Of a stretch of 6,327 nt of DNA, positions 1-6,078 are shown in pieces. The position numbers and the translations under genes were made by a program. Origin of the DNA: Bacteroidia bacterium. Lineage in GTDB: Bacteria > Bacteroidota > Bacteroidia > NS11-12g > UBA955. Each line of letters begins with the position of its first letter. Position 1 is the stretch's first letter. The stretch lies in assembly GCA_020848595.1 (NCBI GenBank), contig JADLHV010000177.1, positions 1-6,327 on the forward strand. The letters are read 5' to 3'. Under the pieces are notes generated by a model that was not told the DNA's origin, searched no databases, and was given only the letters and a program-made list of their open reading frames with translations.

Positions 1-280
1 CTGAATCTAATGTCTTTTCGGCAGTGGTTATTTGATTGCTTTGAAACAATTCTAATCCAGTTGAAAAATACCAATTTGAACTATCTGGATAATATTGAAA
101 TTGAAGTCCATTAGAAATACCACTTCCCATAGAATAAGACGTACTAGATTGAAAAGCGGCATCGGTTAAGTCTTTTTTAAGCAACCCAAAAGATGGACCT
201 GATTCGATACTAATGCCGTATTTCTGAGCATTTAACTGCAGCATCATTAAACTGGCAACAAACAATGAAATTAACCTCAT
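1..280 (-). CDS. Exported, probable outer-membrane beta-barrel protein (N-terminal part, cut by window edge)
   Basis: Translating the minus strand from the ATG at 280 gives 93 complete codons with no stop before the window edge. The protein opens with a short basic start, a hydrophobic stretch (about residues 3-14) and an A-Q boundary near residues 18-19 (LQLNAQ), which reads as a type I signal peptide. The rest is rich in alternating polar and aromatic residues (for example LQFQYYPDSSNWYFSTGLELF), with an ESGPSFG segment near the mature N-terminus. This resembles the first strands of the small porin/PorT-like barrels common in Bacteroidota. The family call rests on this pattern only; another secreted beta-rich protein is possible. 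It is divergent from purQ across a 136-bp gap. I see no clear TAnnTTTG box upstream; the nearest AT-rich candidate on the minus strand is a TATAAT string around 309-316. Confidence 0.7.
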   Translation of the reverse strand, partial: MRLISLFVASLMMLQLNAQKYGISIESGPSFGLLKKDLTDAAFQSSTSYSMGSGISNGLQFQYYPDSSNWYFSTGLELFQSNQITTAEKTLDS

Positions 281-402
281 AATTTAATGCGAATGTATAT
301 ATTTTGACCATTATATCCATATTTTAAAAGCACCCTTTAAATTTTGAATGCTTAAGATGATAAAATGTTCCTAAATTCATAGGATAAGCAATCGACTTTT
401 TG

Positions 403-410
403 TATTTTTG
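403..410 (+). promoter_or_regulatory. Promoter -7 box (TATTTTTG) for purQ
   Basis: TATTTTTG is a perfect match to the Bacteroidota -7 consensus TAnnTTTG and is followed by CA. It ends six bases before the purQ ATG at 417, so the transcript would begin at or within a few bases of the start codon. No TTTG -33 box is seen; ATAGGA (379-384) sits at the corresponding distance. Confidence 0.7.
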
Positions 411-416
411 CAGGAT

Positions 417-1115
417 ATGAAATTCGGCGTCGTCATATTCCCAGGTTCTAATTGCGACAAGGACCTGATTGAAACTTTAAGCAGTATATCTTCTGAGCCT
501 GTCGTTGAACTATGGCACAAGGATACTGATTTAAAAGGGGTAGATTTTATTTTCCTTCCAGGCGGATTTAGTTATGGCGACTACCTAAGAAGTGGTGCTA
601 TTGCCAAATTGAGTCCAATAATGAAAAGTGTTCAAGAACATGCTGCTAAAGGTGGTTATGTTATGGGAATTTGCAATGGATTTCAAATTTTATGTGAAAG
701 TGGTCTATTACCTGGGGCCTTGCTGCACAATAACAATCGTCAATTCATTTGCAAAAATGTTTATTTAAAACCTGTTGCTCTCGACCTTAAGATTTCTAAT
801 TTACTTAAGTCAGAACAAGTTCTAAAAATTCCAATTGCTCATGGAGAAGGTAATTTTTATGCAGATGCAGAAACACTTAAACAGTTAGAAGACAATAATC
901 AAGTTATTTTTAGATACTGCGACGAGAATGGTGAAATAAACGAAGCCGGCAATCCAAATGGCTCATTAAATAATATTGCGGGTATTTGTAATTCAGGAAG
1001 AAACGTATTTGGTATGATGCCGAATCCAGAAAGGTGTTATGCTGAAATTTTACATAATACCGACGGCAAACTTATCTTCGAAAGCATAGTTGCTCAAGTT
1101 GGATCATTGGTCTGA
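417..1115 (+). CDS. purQ: Phosphoribosylformylglycinamidine synthase, glutaminase subunit PurQ
   Basis: A 232-residue class I glutamine amidotransferase, normal length for stand-alone PurQ. With PurL and PurS it converts FGAR, glutamine and ATP to FGAM in purine synthesis; PurQ releases the ammonia. It opens with KFGVVIFPGSNCD, has LPGGFSYGDY and the nucleophile motif GICNGFQ with Cys86, then IAHGEG and NPNGS. The ATG at 417 was chosen because the only longer start, TTG at 408, lies inside the -7 promoter box and the family normally begins MKFG. Oddity: where the family has MMPHPER, whose His and Glu complete the catalytic triad, this protein reads MMPNPER (Asn203, codon AAT at 1023-1025; Glu205 kept). 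If real, glutaminase activity may be impaired. purL and purS are not in the window. The gene is monocistronic here and overlaps the convergent hemW by 12 bp. Identity is very secure; activity is not. Confidence 0.97.
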   Translation: MKFGVVIFPGSNCDKDLIETLSSISSEPVVELWHKDTDLKGVDFIFLPGGFSYGDYLRSGAIAKLSPIMKSVQEHAAKGGYVMGICNGFQILCESGLLPGALLHNNNRQFICKNVYLKPVALDLKISNLLKSEQVLKIPIAHGEGNFYADAETLKQLEDNNQVIFRYCDENGEINEAGNPNGSLNNIAGICNSGRNVFGMMPNPERCYAEILHNTDGKLIFESIVAQVGSLV

Positions 1116-2231
1116 TTGTGTTATAAACAAATCAGCAGATATGGCATCGGCATAATATTTTCCTTTATCGGTTAAAATATACGACTCTCCCTTTTTTTCT
1201 ATCAAAGCTTTTTCACAAAACACTTCCAATTGATTAAAAGTATTAGAAGCAAAATCTGAGTAAGATTGAATTTCTTTCGTGCTAACACCCCAAGACGTGC
1301 GCAAAGAAGTCATAACATACTCATTAAAACGATCCGCAACACTTAAAACTTCGCACTCTTCTGGCAATACACCTATAGCCAATGACTCCGAATAAGCTCT
1401 AATATCTGCAACATTCCAGCAACGTTTAATGCCATCATAAGAATGCGCAGCTGGACCTAATCCTATATATGAGGTATTTTTCCAATAAGCAGTATTCTGC
1501 AGAGCTTCCTTACCCGGTAAACAATAATTACTCATCTCGTATTGAATCCAATTGTTTTTACGCATAAAATCCATCGTTAATTGAAACTGTTCTGCGCTTA
1601 AACCATCGTCGGGAGAGGCATAAGACTTAGTTTGAATTAATTTCTTCCAAGGCGTTTTATCTTCAAGTGTTAAACCATAGCAAGAAAGGTGTTGAATATT
1701 ATAACTTAAAGCTTTGGTTAAATTTTCAATATGTTGATCATGGCTACAGCCTGGAATTCCGAAAATGATATCAATACTTAAGTCAAAGCCCAAATCGTGA
1801 GCATTTTTAAGAGCCAAATGCGCTTCGGAGGCAGAGTGAGCGCGATTCATCCATTTTAAATGTTCGTCGAAAAAACTTTGCACACCAACACTTAATCGAG
1901 TAACGCCCATAGATTTCCATGCTATTAAATTTTCCTGAGTCATATCATCAGGATTAGCTTCGAAAGTCAATTCAAGTAATTGATTAAAATTAAAATGAGA
2001 CTTTAGGGCATTTAATATTTTTTGGAGATCGGCCAATTCGAGATAAGAAGGCGTACCACCACCAAAATAGAGAGTTTGGATATGCTCCGATTTTTTGTTT
2101 AACTTAATATCGATTTCTTTTAACAAAGATTCAACAAACAGAGGGGCATGTTTTCGACCATTTTTGAAATAGAAATTACAATAAATACAAGACTGCTTGC
2201 AAAAAGGGATATGAATATATAAGCCTGACAA
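1104..2231 (-). CDS. hemW: HemW-type radical SAM protein (heme chaperone family, formerly 'oxygen-independent coproporphyrinogen III oxidase-like')
   Basis: A 375-residue radical SAM protein. The 4Fe-4S motif HIPFCKQSCIYCNF has Cys11, Cys15 and Cys18. The position after the third Cys+1 is Phe, not the extra Cys of true HemN, which points to HemW, a heme-binding chaperone and not the coproporphyrinogen dehydrogenase. Other family blocks follow in order: YFGGGTPS, FEANPDD, RLSVGVQSF, DIIFGIPG, and a HemN_C-like C-terminus with NEYVMTSLRTSWG. The frame has no ATG near its start. The TTG at 2231 gives MSGLYIHIPFC, matching family N-termini, with AAAAGG four bases upstream. The earlier TTG at 2261 overlaps a -7-like box. 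Oddity: the HNxxYW motif reads QNTAYW (Gln245-Trp250). The stop overlaps purQ by 12 bp, tail to tail. Heme trafficking is inferred from the family. Confidence 0.93.
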   Translation of the reverse strand: MSGLYIHIPFCKQSCIYCNFYFKNGRKHAPLFVESLLKEIDIKLNKKSEHIQTLYFGGGTPSYLELADLQKILNALKSHFNFNQLLELTFEANPDDMTQENLIAWKSMGVTRLSVGVQSFFDEHLKWMNRAHSASEAHLALKNAHDLGFDLSIDIIFGIPGCSHDQHIENLTKALSYNIQHLSCYGLTLEDKTPWKKLIQTKSYASPDDGLSAEQFQLTMDFMRKNNWIQYEMSNYCLPGKEALQNTAYWKNTSYIGLGPAAHSYDGIKRCWNVADIRAYSESLAIGVLPEECEVLSVADRFNEYVMTSLRTSWGVSTKEIQSYSDFASNTFNQLEVFCEKALIEKKGESYILTDKGKYYADAISADLFITQSDQ

Positions 2232-2235
2232 AAAA

Positions 2236-2241
2236 CCTTTT
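2236..2241 (-). promoter_or_regulatory. Weak ribosome binding site supporting the hemW TTG start
   Basis: On the minus strand AAAAGG lies four bases before the TTG at 2231. It is a weak purine-rich site, and Bacteroidota rarely need one, but with the family N-terminus it favours this start over the TTG at 2261. Confidence 0.4.
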
Positions 2242-2258
2242 GAAATTAGAAAGGAGTG

Positions 2259-2265
2259 CAAAATA
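2259..2265 (-). promoter_or_regulatory. Probable hemW promoter -7-like box (TATTTTG)
   Basis: The minus strand reads TATTTTG followed by CA, one base short of TAnnTTTG. It would start transcription near 2252, about 20 bases before the TTG at 2231. It lies inside a small GTGC/GCAC dyad (2256-2269). No -33 box is clear. Confidence 0.45.
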
Positions 2266-2302
2266 GCACAAAAACCGCGAAAATTACAGCTATAAGAATT
2301 CT

Positions 2303-2360
2303 AATTTTTGTTTAATTTTTAAAAATATATTTTGTTTTATACAATTTTTTGTTTTAATTT
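2303..2360. repeat. Imperfect AT-rich direct repeats in the hemW/usp divergent promoter region
   Basis: AATTTTTGTTTAATTT (2303-2318) recurs as AATTTTTTGTTTTAATTT (2343-2360), 40 bp apart start to start, with a partial copy TTTGTTTTAT (2331-2340) between them. A 12-bp palindrome ATTTTTAAAAAT lies at 2315-2326. This may be a regulator or curvature element, or just low-complexity AT sequence. Confidence 0.35.
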
Positions 2361-2361
2361 G
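2331..2361 (+). promoter_or_regulatory. Probable promoter of the universal stress protein gene
   Basis: TTTG at 2331-2334, a 19-bp spacer, then TTAATTTG at 2354-2361 (one mismatch to TAnnTTTG). Spacing fits the Bacteroidota -33/-7 layout. The ATG at 2386 would lie about 20 bases past the transcription start. The TTG at 2332, which would extend the reading frame, lies in the -33 box. Confidence 0.55.
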
Positions 2362-2385
2362 TTATGGGAAAAATCCAACAAACTT

Positions 2386-3192
2386 ATGATAGACATTGAC
2401 AACATTCTCGTGCCATTTGTCGACTCTCCATCGGCCATCGGCGCACTTAAGACAGCAGTTAAACTTTGCAAAATCCATCAAGCTAAATTACATGTCATCC
2501 ATGTGGTGACAGACAAATCCAATGAAAATGTCTTAGATCGGATTAAAGACATTTGCACCAAAGAAAATGTTTTATTTACATTTATAGAGCGCAGTGGTAA
2601 CATACAAAAAGAGATTAGCAAAGCTGAAAAAGAAATAGGGGCAAATTTAATCGTTATGGGCGCCTATGGTAAAACAGGATGGCAACAATTTTGGGTAGGG
2701 AGCAATGCTTTCAAAGTCATAAGTTCATCACATTGCCCGGTTTTAACATTACAAAACGATGTGGGCACATTTGATGGTTTTAGTAAGATTATGTTGCCAT
2801 TAGACGACAGTGATGAAACTCGTCAAAAGGTCAACTGGGTTGCCAAATTAGCCAAAGGATTTGATGCAGAAGTTCTAATTTTTAATACCACTAAAGTTAG
2901 AGGCGATGACACACGATTAAAATTGGCTCAATACGCGACACAAATTGAAGCTTTGTTACTGAAAGATGGCATCAATTCTACTTTTGATGAAAGCTATGGC
3001 AATAATATTGCAGAAGATTGCATCAAATTTGCTCAAATACATCAATGTGATCTCATCACGATAATGACTGAAACGGAGAATACCAACGGATTGTTTATGG
3101 GAACCTATGCACAACAACTCGTTAGTACTTCTCCAATTCCAGTATTAACCATTCACGCTAGGTCAGTGGCTAAACTTCAAAGTCTAAATTAG
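2386..3192 (+). CDS. Tandem-domain universal stress protein (UspA family)
   Basis: A 268-residue soluble protein made of two UspA folds, the usual size for a tandem Usp. Domain 1 (about residues 3-123) starts DNILVPFVDS and carries the ATP-binding signature: Gly92, Gly95, nine residues, Gly105-Ser106, followed by CPVLTL. Domain 2 (about 134-263) starts KIMLPLDDSDE but its matching loop reads MTETENTNGLFMGT and lacks the first glycines, so it probably does not bind nucleotide. This active-plus-degenerate arrangement is common in tandem Usps. The role is a general cytoplasmic stress or energy-state protein; the specific stress cannot be read from sequence. ATG 2386 was chosen because the longer frame begins at a TTG in the promoter and its extra residues do not look like Usp. 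It is transcribed alone, with only 2 bp between its stop and that of the convergent MuiA-family gene. Confidence 0.93.
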   Translation: MIDIDNILVPFVDSPSAIGALKTAVKLCKIHQAKLHVIHVVTDKSNENVLDRIKDICTKENVLFTFIERSGNIQKEISKAEKEIGANLIVMGAYGKTGWQQFWVGSNAFKVISSSHCPVLTLQNDVGTFDGFSKIMLPLDDSDETRQKVNWVAKLAKGFDAEVLIFNTTKVRGDDTRLKLAQYATQIEALLLKDGINSTFDESYGNNIAEDCIKFAQIHQCDLITIMTETENTNGLFMGTYAQQLVSTSPIPVLTIHARSVAKLQSLN

Positions 3193-3204
3193 ACTTATAA
3201 AGTT
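3173..3204. terminator. Dyad across the two convergent stop codons; possible bidirectional terminator
   Basis: AAGTCTAA-A-TTAGACTT is a perfect dyad at 3180-3196 that includes the usp stop TAG and most of the muiA stop. A second pair, AACTT (3173-3177) and AAGTT (3200-3204), extends it across small internal loops. Folded as RNA, the inner stem would be 6 bp with a 5-base loop. The stem is AT-rich and no clear T-run follows on either side, so termination is a guess from position and symmetry. Confidence 0.4.
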
Positions 3205-4874
3205 CCAATTACTTTATTCTTAGGATATTTTACTTGATACGAAAAGACAACCTTTTTAGTATCTTTAGATTTGATATTCATTTTCCAAGTTAACTTTCCA
3301 GTTAAGTCGTTAAAAATAGCGCCATCACTTTTCAGCAATTCTACTTTTATAGTAGCATCACCGGCAATTGGTATTTGATCTTCTAATTCAAAATACAAAG
3401 ACATTGGTTTGGTATTTCTTATTGTAATTTCGACAGTTTTAGTCACAATTTTATCTTCACCAACAATTTGTTCTTTGCATTTATCTTTAAGATTTTGCCT
3501 TTTTACGGTTATTGATTTATCTCTTCCTAAATCCAAATATAAAGTATCCTTTACCGTATTAGGATTAACAACAGTATTGCCAATATAAGAATCATCAAAA
3601 TATATTCTAGCCATAGCAGGCATTAAATTCAAATCCTCCCAATTGCTCACTTTACCCATTAAAAAAGCATCGTTATCGAGTTTCGGCACAGCCATATATG
3701 TATAAGTTACGGGGATTTCTTCTTTATTAATTATAACATTATGAGCTCTATTATCTGAGGCAATATTATACTTCGTTTTAATCGCATATTCGATACGCAT
3801 CATATTTTCACTCATTGTAAATACAGGTTCCAAATTTTCTTTCGCATCATCTGTACTTCCACTTTGGTCAAAATTTAATCTTTCCTCAGTAATTGAAGGC
3901 GCTACCGAATTATAATTTTGCACTTGAGGAACCTTTTTTTTATAGGCATTACCTGTATATGTATTTGGGTAACCATAATACAAATTCCACACACTTAAAA
4001 TTGGTTTGGTATTACCTTGAGCTGGATTGCTAGTAGAGAGCGTTAGTGCAATATTATTCCAATCTAAGCCTGTATTTTGATACACTTGTGCGCGGTATAA
4101 CAATTCCAATTTTTCTGTATTAGAGCCTGCAGAAATATCGTACTTAGGCATCCAACCAGCAGCCGCATCATAATATTTAACTACTAAACTGCCAGAGACA
4201 TCCGATTCCGCCTCAATAGTAACTATTATTTGATTTATAACTTTAAACCCAACGCTCTGTCCAAAACTATTTTGTTCAATAAGTAAGTTATAATAATTAA
4301 TGCGTTCGTCTAAAGCAGCTTTCATTTTCATCCACTTACTGTATTTGCGCTCTTCTGCTAAATGCTCATCATCAATAGCTCTTAATCGAACATTTAACAA
4401 GTCTAAACTCGCTTTGAGTAACAAAACAGAGTCTTTTTGAAAATCGCCTCTCATGATACGATTATTTAATAAAAGATATTTTTCTTTATCCAAAGCATTG
4501 AAACGATTTGTGCAGTTTTTGATTTCAAAACCTATATCCTCTAAAGAGTCTTTAATTTTATAAATCATATTATTATACTTTAAATCGAGTTCAAAAGTCT
4601 TAGGTGTTTCAGGGTATTTTTGAACTTTTCGTGTATCAATAACAAGAGCACCTTTAAAATAGGCTGTAATAGAGTATTCGTCGGCTCCTGGAGATGTTCC
4701 TTCCAAAACAATTTCATTTGGCCCTTTTAAAAGAGTTATGAAATCGGAATGGGTGATCTCTACACCGGTTAAAAATACTGTGGCTTTACTTGGTTTAGTC
4801 TTGATTGTTTTGATATTATCTGCTTTAACAATACTGACTGAAATGGCTAAAAGAATTAAAATATATAATCTCAT
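3195..4874 (-). CDS. Secreted MuiA-family protein (mucoidy inhibitor A-like; DUF4140 + DUF4139)
   Basis: The 559-residue protein starts MRLYILILLAISVSIVKA, a signal peptide with likely cleavage before ADN or DN, so it acts in the periplasm or envelope. The N-terminal part (about 22-120) matches the DUF4140 pattern: KATVFLTGVEITH and GPNEIVLEGTSP. A charged helical stretch (about 90-205) looks like a coiled coil. The rest (about 210-559) is a DUF4139 beta-rich region with VVKYYDAAAGWMPKYDI, LSTSNPAQG and the ending YQVKYPK. A Ser/Asn/Gln-rich loop (roughly 315-345) interrupts it. An in-frame ATG at 4904 would add ten residues; ATG 4874 was preferred because it puts the signal peptide at the N-terminus. 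The family's biochemical role is unknown; the name comes from a mucoidy phenotype and should not be read as a function here. It lies 52 bp downstream of the dioxygenase-like gene on the same strand. Confidence 0.88.
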   Translation of the reverse strand: MRLYILILLAISVSIVKADNIKTIKTKPSKATVFLTGVEITHSDFITLLKGPNEIVLEGTSPGADEYSITAYFKGALVIDTRKVQKYPETPKTFELDLKYNNMIYKIKDSLEDIGFEIKNCTNRFNALDKEKYLLLNNRIMRGDFQKDSVLLLKASLDLLNVRLRAIDDEHLAEERKYSKWMKMKAALDERINYYNLLIEQNSFGQSVGFKVINQIIVTIEAESDVSGSLVVKYYDAAAGWMPKYDISAGSNTEKLELLYRAQVYQNTGLDWNNIALTLSTSNPAQGNTKPILSVWNLYYGYPNTYTGNAYKKKVPQVQNYNSVAPSITEERLNFDQSGSTDDAKENLEPVFTMSENMMRIEYAIKTKYNIASDNRAHNVIINKEEIPVTYTYMAVPKLDNDAFLMGKVSNWEDLNLMPAMARIYFDDSYIGNTVVNPNTVKDTLYLDLGRDKSITVKRQNLKDKCKEQIVGEDKIVTKTVEITIRNTKPMSLYFELEDQIPIAGDATIKVELLKSDGAIFNDLTGKLTWKMNIKSKDTKKVVFSYQVKYPKNKVIGTL

Positions 4875-4926
4875 GATGAATGGTTTTTGATTGTTCAATA
4901 CCATTCGACATGAAAAGGTAAATGCG

Positions 4927-5880
4927 TTATTGCAAATTTGCAGAATCTACTTGAGTAGAATCAATTGGATTAACAGAAGGCACAGACGAATTAAGTACCT
5001 TATGCGACAAACTAAAAGAGGTCATATTAAGAGAGCCTCCAACTAATTTATCATTAAAAAATTCGACAGAATCCTTACTATCTTGAAGTCCGAGAGCATA
5101 GAGCATAGGAATATAATGATCGGGAGAAGGAATAGCTAGTGTTGCAGCTGCACCTAAAGAAGAATAATTAATTAAATCGGCATGGTTTTTATTCAGAATT
5201 TTTTCTTTAAGTTTTTCATTTAATTCAATAGCCCAATCAAATCCATAATTATCTTGATTTAATTTATTCCAAGCTACCAAACCTAAATTGTGAATCATAT
5301 TTCCGCTACCGATAATCAATACCCCTTTTTTTCTAAGAGATGAAAGTTCTTTTGCCAAATCGTAGTGATATTGCATCGATTGACCATAATCAATACTCAT
5401 TTGCAGAACTGGAATATTCGCATTGGGATACATATTTTTAGCGATAGACCAGGTACCGTGATCTAAGCCCCAATCATGATTTAAGCCTACTTGAGTTTTT
5501 TTGACTAATTGATTTAAATCGGAAGCCAGTTTTGGATCGCCTAAAGCAGGATATTGCACATCAAAAAGCGCTTGAGGGAAACCTCCAAAATCGTGAATTG
5601 TTTGAGGATGTTCCATAGCAGTAACAAAAGTTCCTTTACTTAACCAATGGGCAGAAATACATAAAATAGCTTTTGGAGTTACAATTTCGCGACCCAAAGC
5701 GGCCCAACGTTGGCTAAATTGATTATCTTCAATGGCATTCATTGGCGAACCATGACCGACAAACAGAACAGGCATAGTGTTATCTTGCTCATCGAGAAAC
5801 TCCCCTATTTTATCAAACGAAACTAAAGTCATGATACCAGTTGCCGCAGCTATATGTTTTAAAAACTGTTTTCTTTTCAT
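4927..5880 (-). CDS. DODA/YgiD-type extradiol dioxygenase-family protein with export-signal-like N-terminus
   Basis: The 317-residue protein belongs to the class III extradiol ring-opening dioxygenase family (4,5-DOPA dioxygenase, E. coli YgiD). Its core begins at MPVLFVGHGSPMNAI with His43, followed by ISAHW (His78), HDFGGFP, LDHGTW, GSGNMIHNLG and SPDHYIPMLYALG. The His residues are candidate metal ligands. Substrate is unknown; a DOPA-like catechol is only family precedent. Residues 1-22 read MKRKQFLKHIAAATG then hydrophobic residues, resembling a Tat signal with RK in place of RR, an addition not found in the compact cytoplasmic enzyme. After the family core, which ends near SHKVL, there is a polar Ser/Asp/Gln tail. 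ATG 5880 was chosen because a perfect promoter lies just upstream, at 5896-5926; an in-frame ATG at 5940 lies upstream of that promoter. It is the likely first gene of a pair with the muiA-family gene. Confidence 0.9.
   Translation of the reverse strand: MKRKQFLKHIAAATGIMTLVSFDKIGEFLDEQDNTMPVLFVGHGSPMNAIEDNQFSQRWAALGREIVTPKAILCISAHWLSKGTFVTAMEHPQTIHDFGGFPQALFDVQYPALGDPKLASDLNQLVKKTQVGLNHDWGLDHGTWSIAKNMYPNANIPVLQMSIDYGQSMQYHYDLAKELSSLRKKGVLIIGSGNMIHNLGLVAWNKLNQDNYGFDWAIELNEKLKEKILNKNHADLINYSSLGAAATLAIPSPDHYIPMLYALGLQDSKDSVEFFNDKLVGGSLNMTSFSLSHKVLNSSVPSVNPIDSTQVDSANLQ
4931..4962. repeat. Two adjacent palindromes in the 3' end of the dioxygenase gene
   Basis: TGCAAATTTGCA (4931-4942) is a perfect 12-bp palindrome. 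It abuts a second dyad (4943-4962) with arms TCTACT and AGTAGA around TG, extended outward by GA/TC across one mismatch. Both lie in the last codons of the dioxygenase-like gene, just upstream of the muiA-family start. They may be an operator or part of a promoter. Confidence 0.5.
4933..4964 (-). promoter_or_regulatory. Possible internal promoter for the muiA-family gene
   Basis: The minus strand reads CAAATTTGCA at the -7 position (4940 down to 4931), one mismatch to TAnnTTTG. TTG (4962-4964) lies 21 bp further upstream. It would start transcription near 4926, about 50 bases before the ATG at 4874. The match is not perfect and the box is palindromic, so the direction is uncertain. Confidence 0.35.
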
Positions 5881-5895
5881 TACAGCGGATGAATG

Positions 5896-5926
5896 CAAAT
5901 TTACAGCTTTTATTCGTTGCAACAAA
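5896..5926 (-). promoter_or_regulatory. Promoter of the dioxygenase-like gene (TTTG-N19-TAAATTTG)
   Basis: On the minus strand, TTTG (5923-5926), exactly 19 bp, then TAAATTTG (5896-5903) followed by CA. This is a full match to the Bacteroidota -33/-7 promoter and the best one in the window. Transcription would begin near 5890, giving a leader of about ten bases before ATG 5880. Confidence 0.8.
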
Positions 5927-5940
5927 TATAAAAACGACAT

Positions 5941-6078
5941 AATACAATATTAAAGCGATTAAGATAATAGGATGATTCAGTTCACACTGATTTTCATGAC
6001 AATAGAAATCAATCTAGCATATAAATAAAACCTTATATTTTATAATCTATATTGATAGGAATACGTTAATACTTTACT
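5941..6078. other. Divergent intergenic region between the dioxygenase-like and bacilliredoxin genes
   Basis: This stretch, part of the 222-bp gap between the two start codons, is AT-rich with no reading frame I would call a gene. It contains a small dyad, TCAGT-TCAC-ACTGA (5977-5990), which might be an operator between the divergent promoters but is short enough to be chance. Confidence 0.4.

Noticed and set aside
408..416. TTG start extending PurQ by three residues
   Set aside because: The TTG lies within the TATTTTTG -7 box, and family members begin at MKFG.
1104..2231. HemN (oxygen-independent coproporphyrinogen III dehydrogenase)
   Set aside because: The motif has Phe where HemN has the extra Cys after CxxxCxxC, and length and blocks fit HemW.
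2332..2385. TTG start extending the universal stress protein by 18 residues
   Set aside because: The start lies in the putative -33 box, and the added residues do not resemble a Usp N-terminus.
4875..4904. ATG at 4904 extending the MuiA-family protein by ten residues
   Set aside because: It would push the signal peptide inward; ATG 4874 puts the hydrophobic stretch at the usual distance. Not fully excluded.
5881..5940. ATG at 5940 extending the dioxygenase-like protein by 20 residues
   Set aside because: A perfect -33/-7 promoter lies at 5896-5926, downstream of that ATG, so the transcript would not include it.
5977..5990. TCAGT/ACTGA dyad as a defined operator
   Set aside because: Arms are only 5 bp and do not extend; it is mentioned in the intergenic entry but is too short to call.
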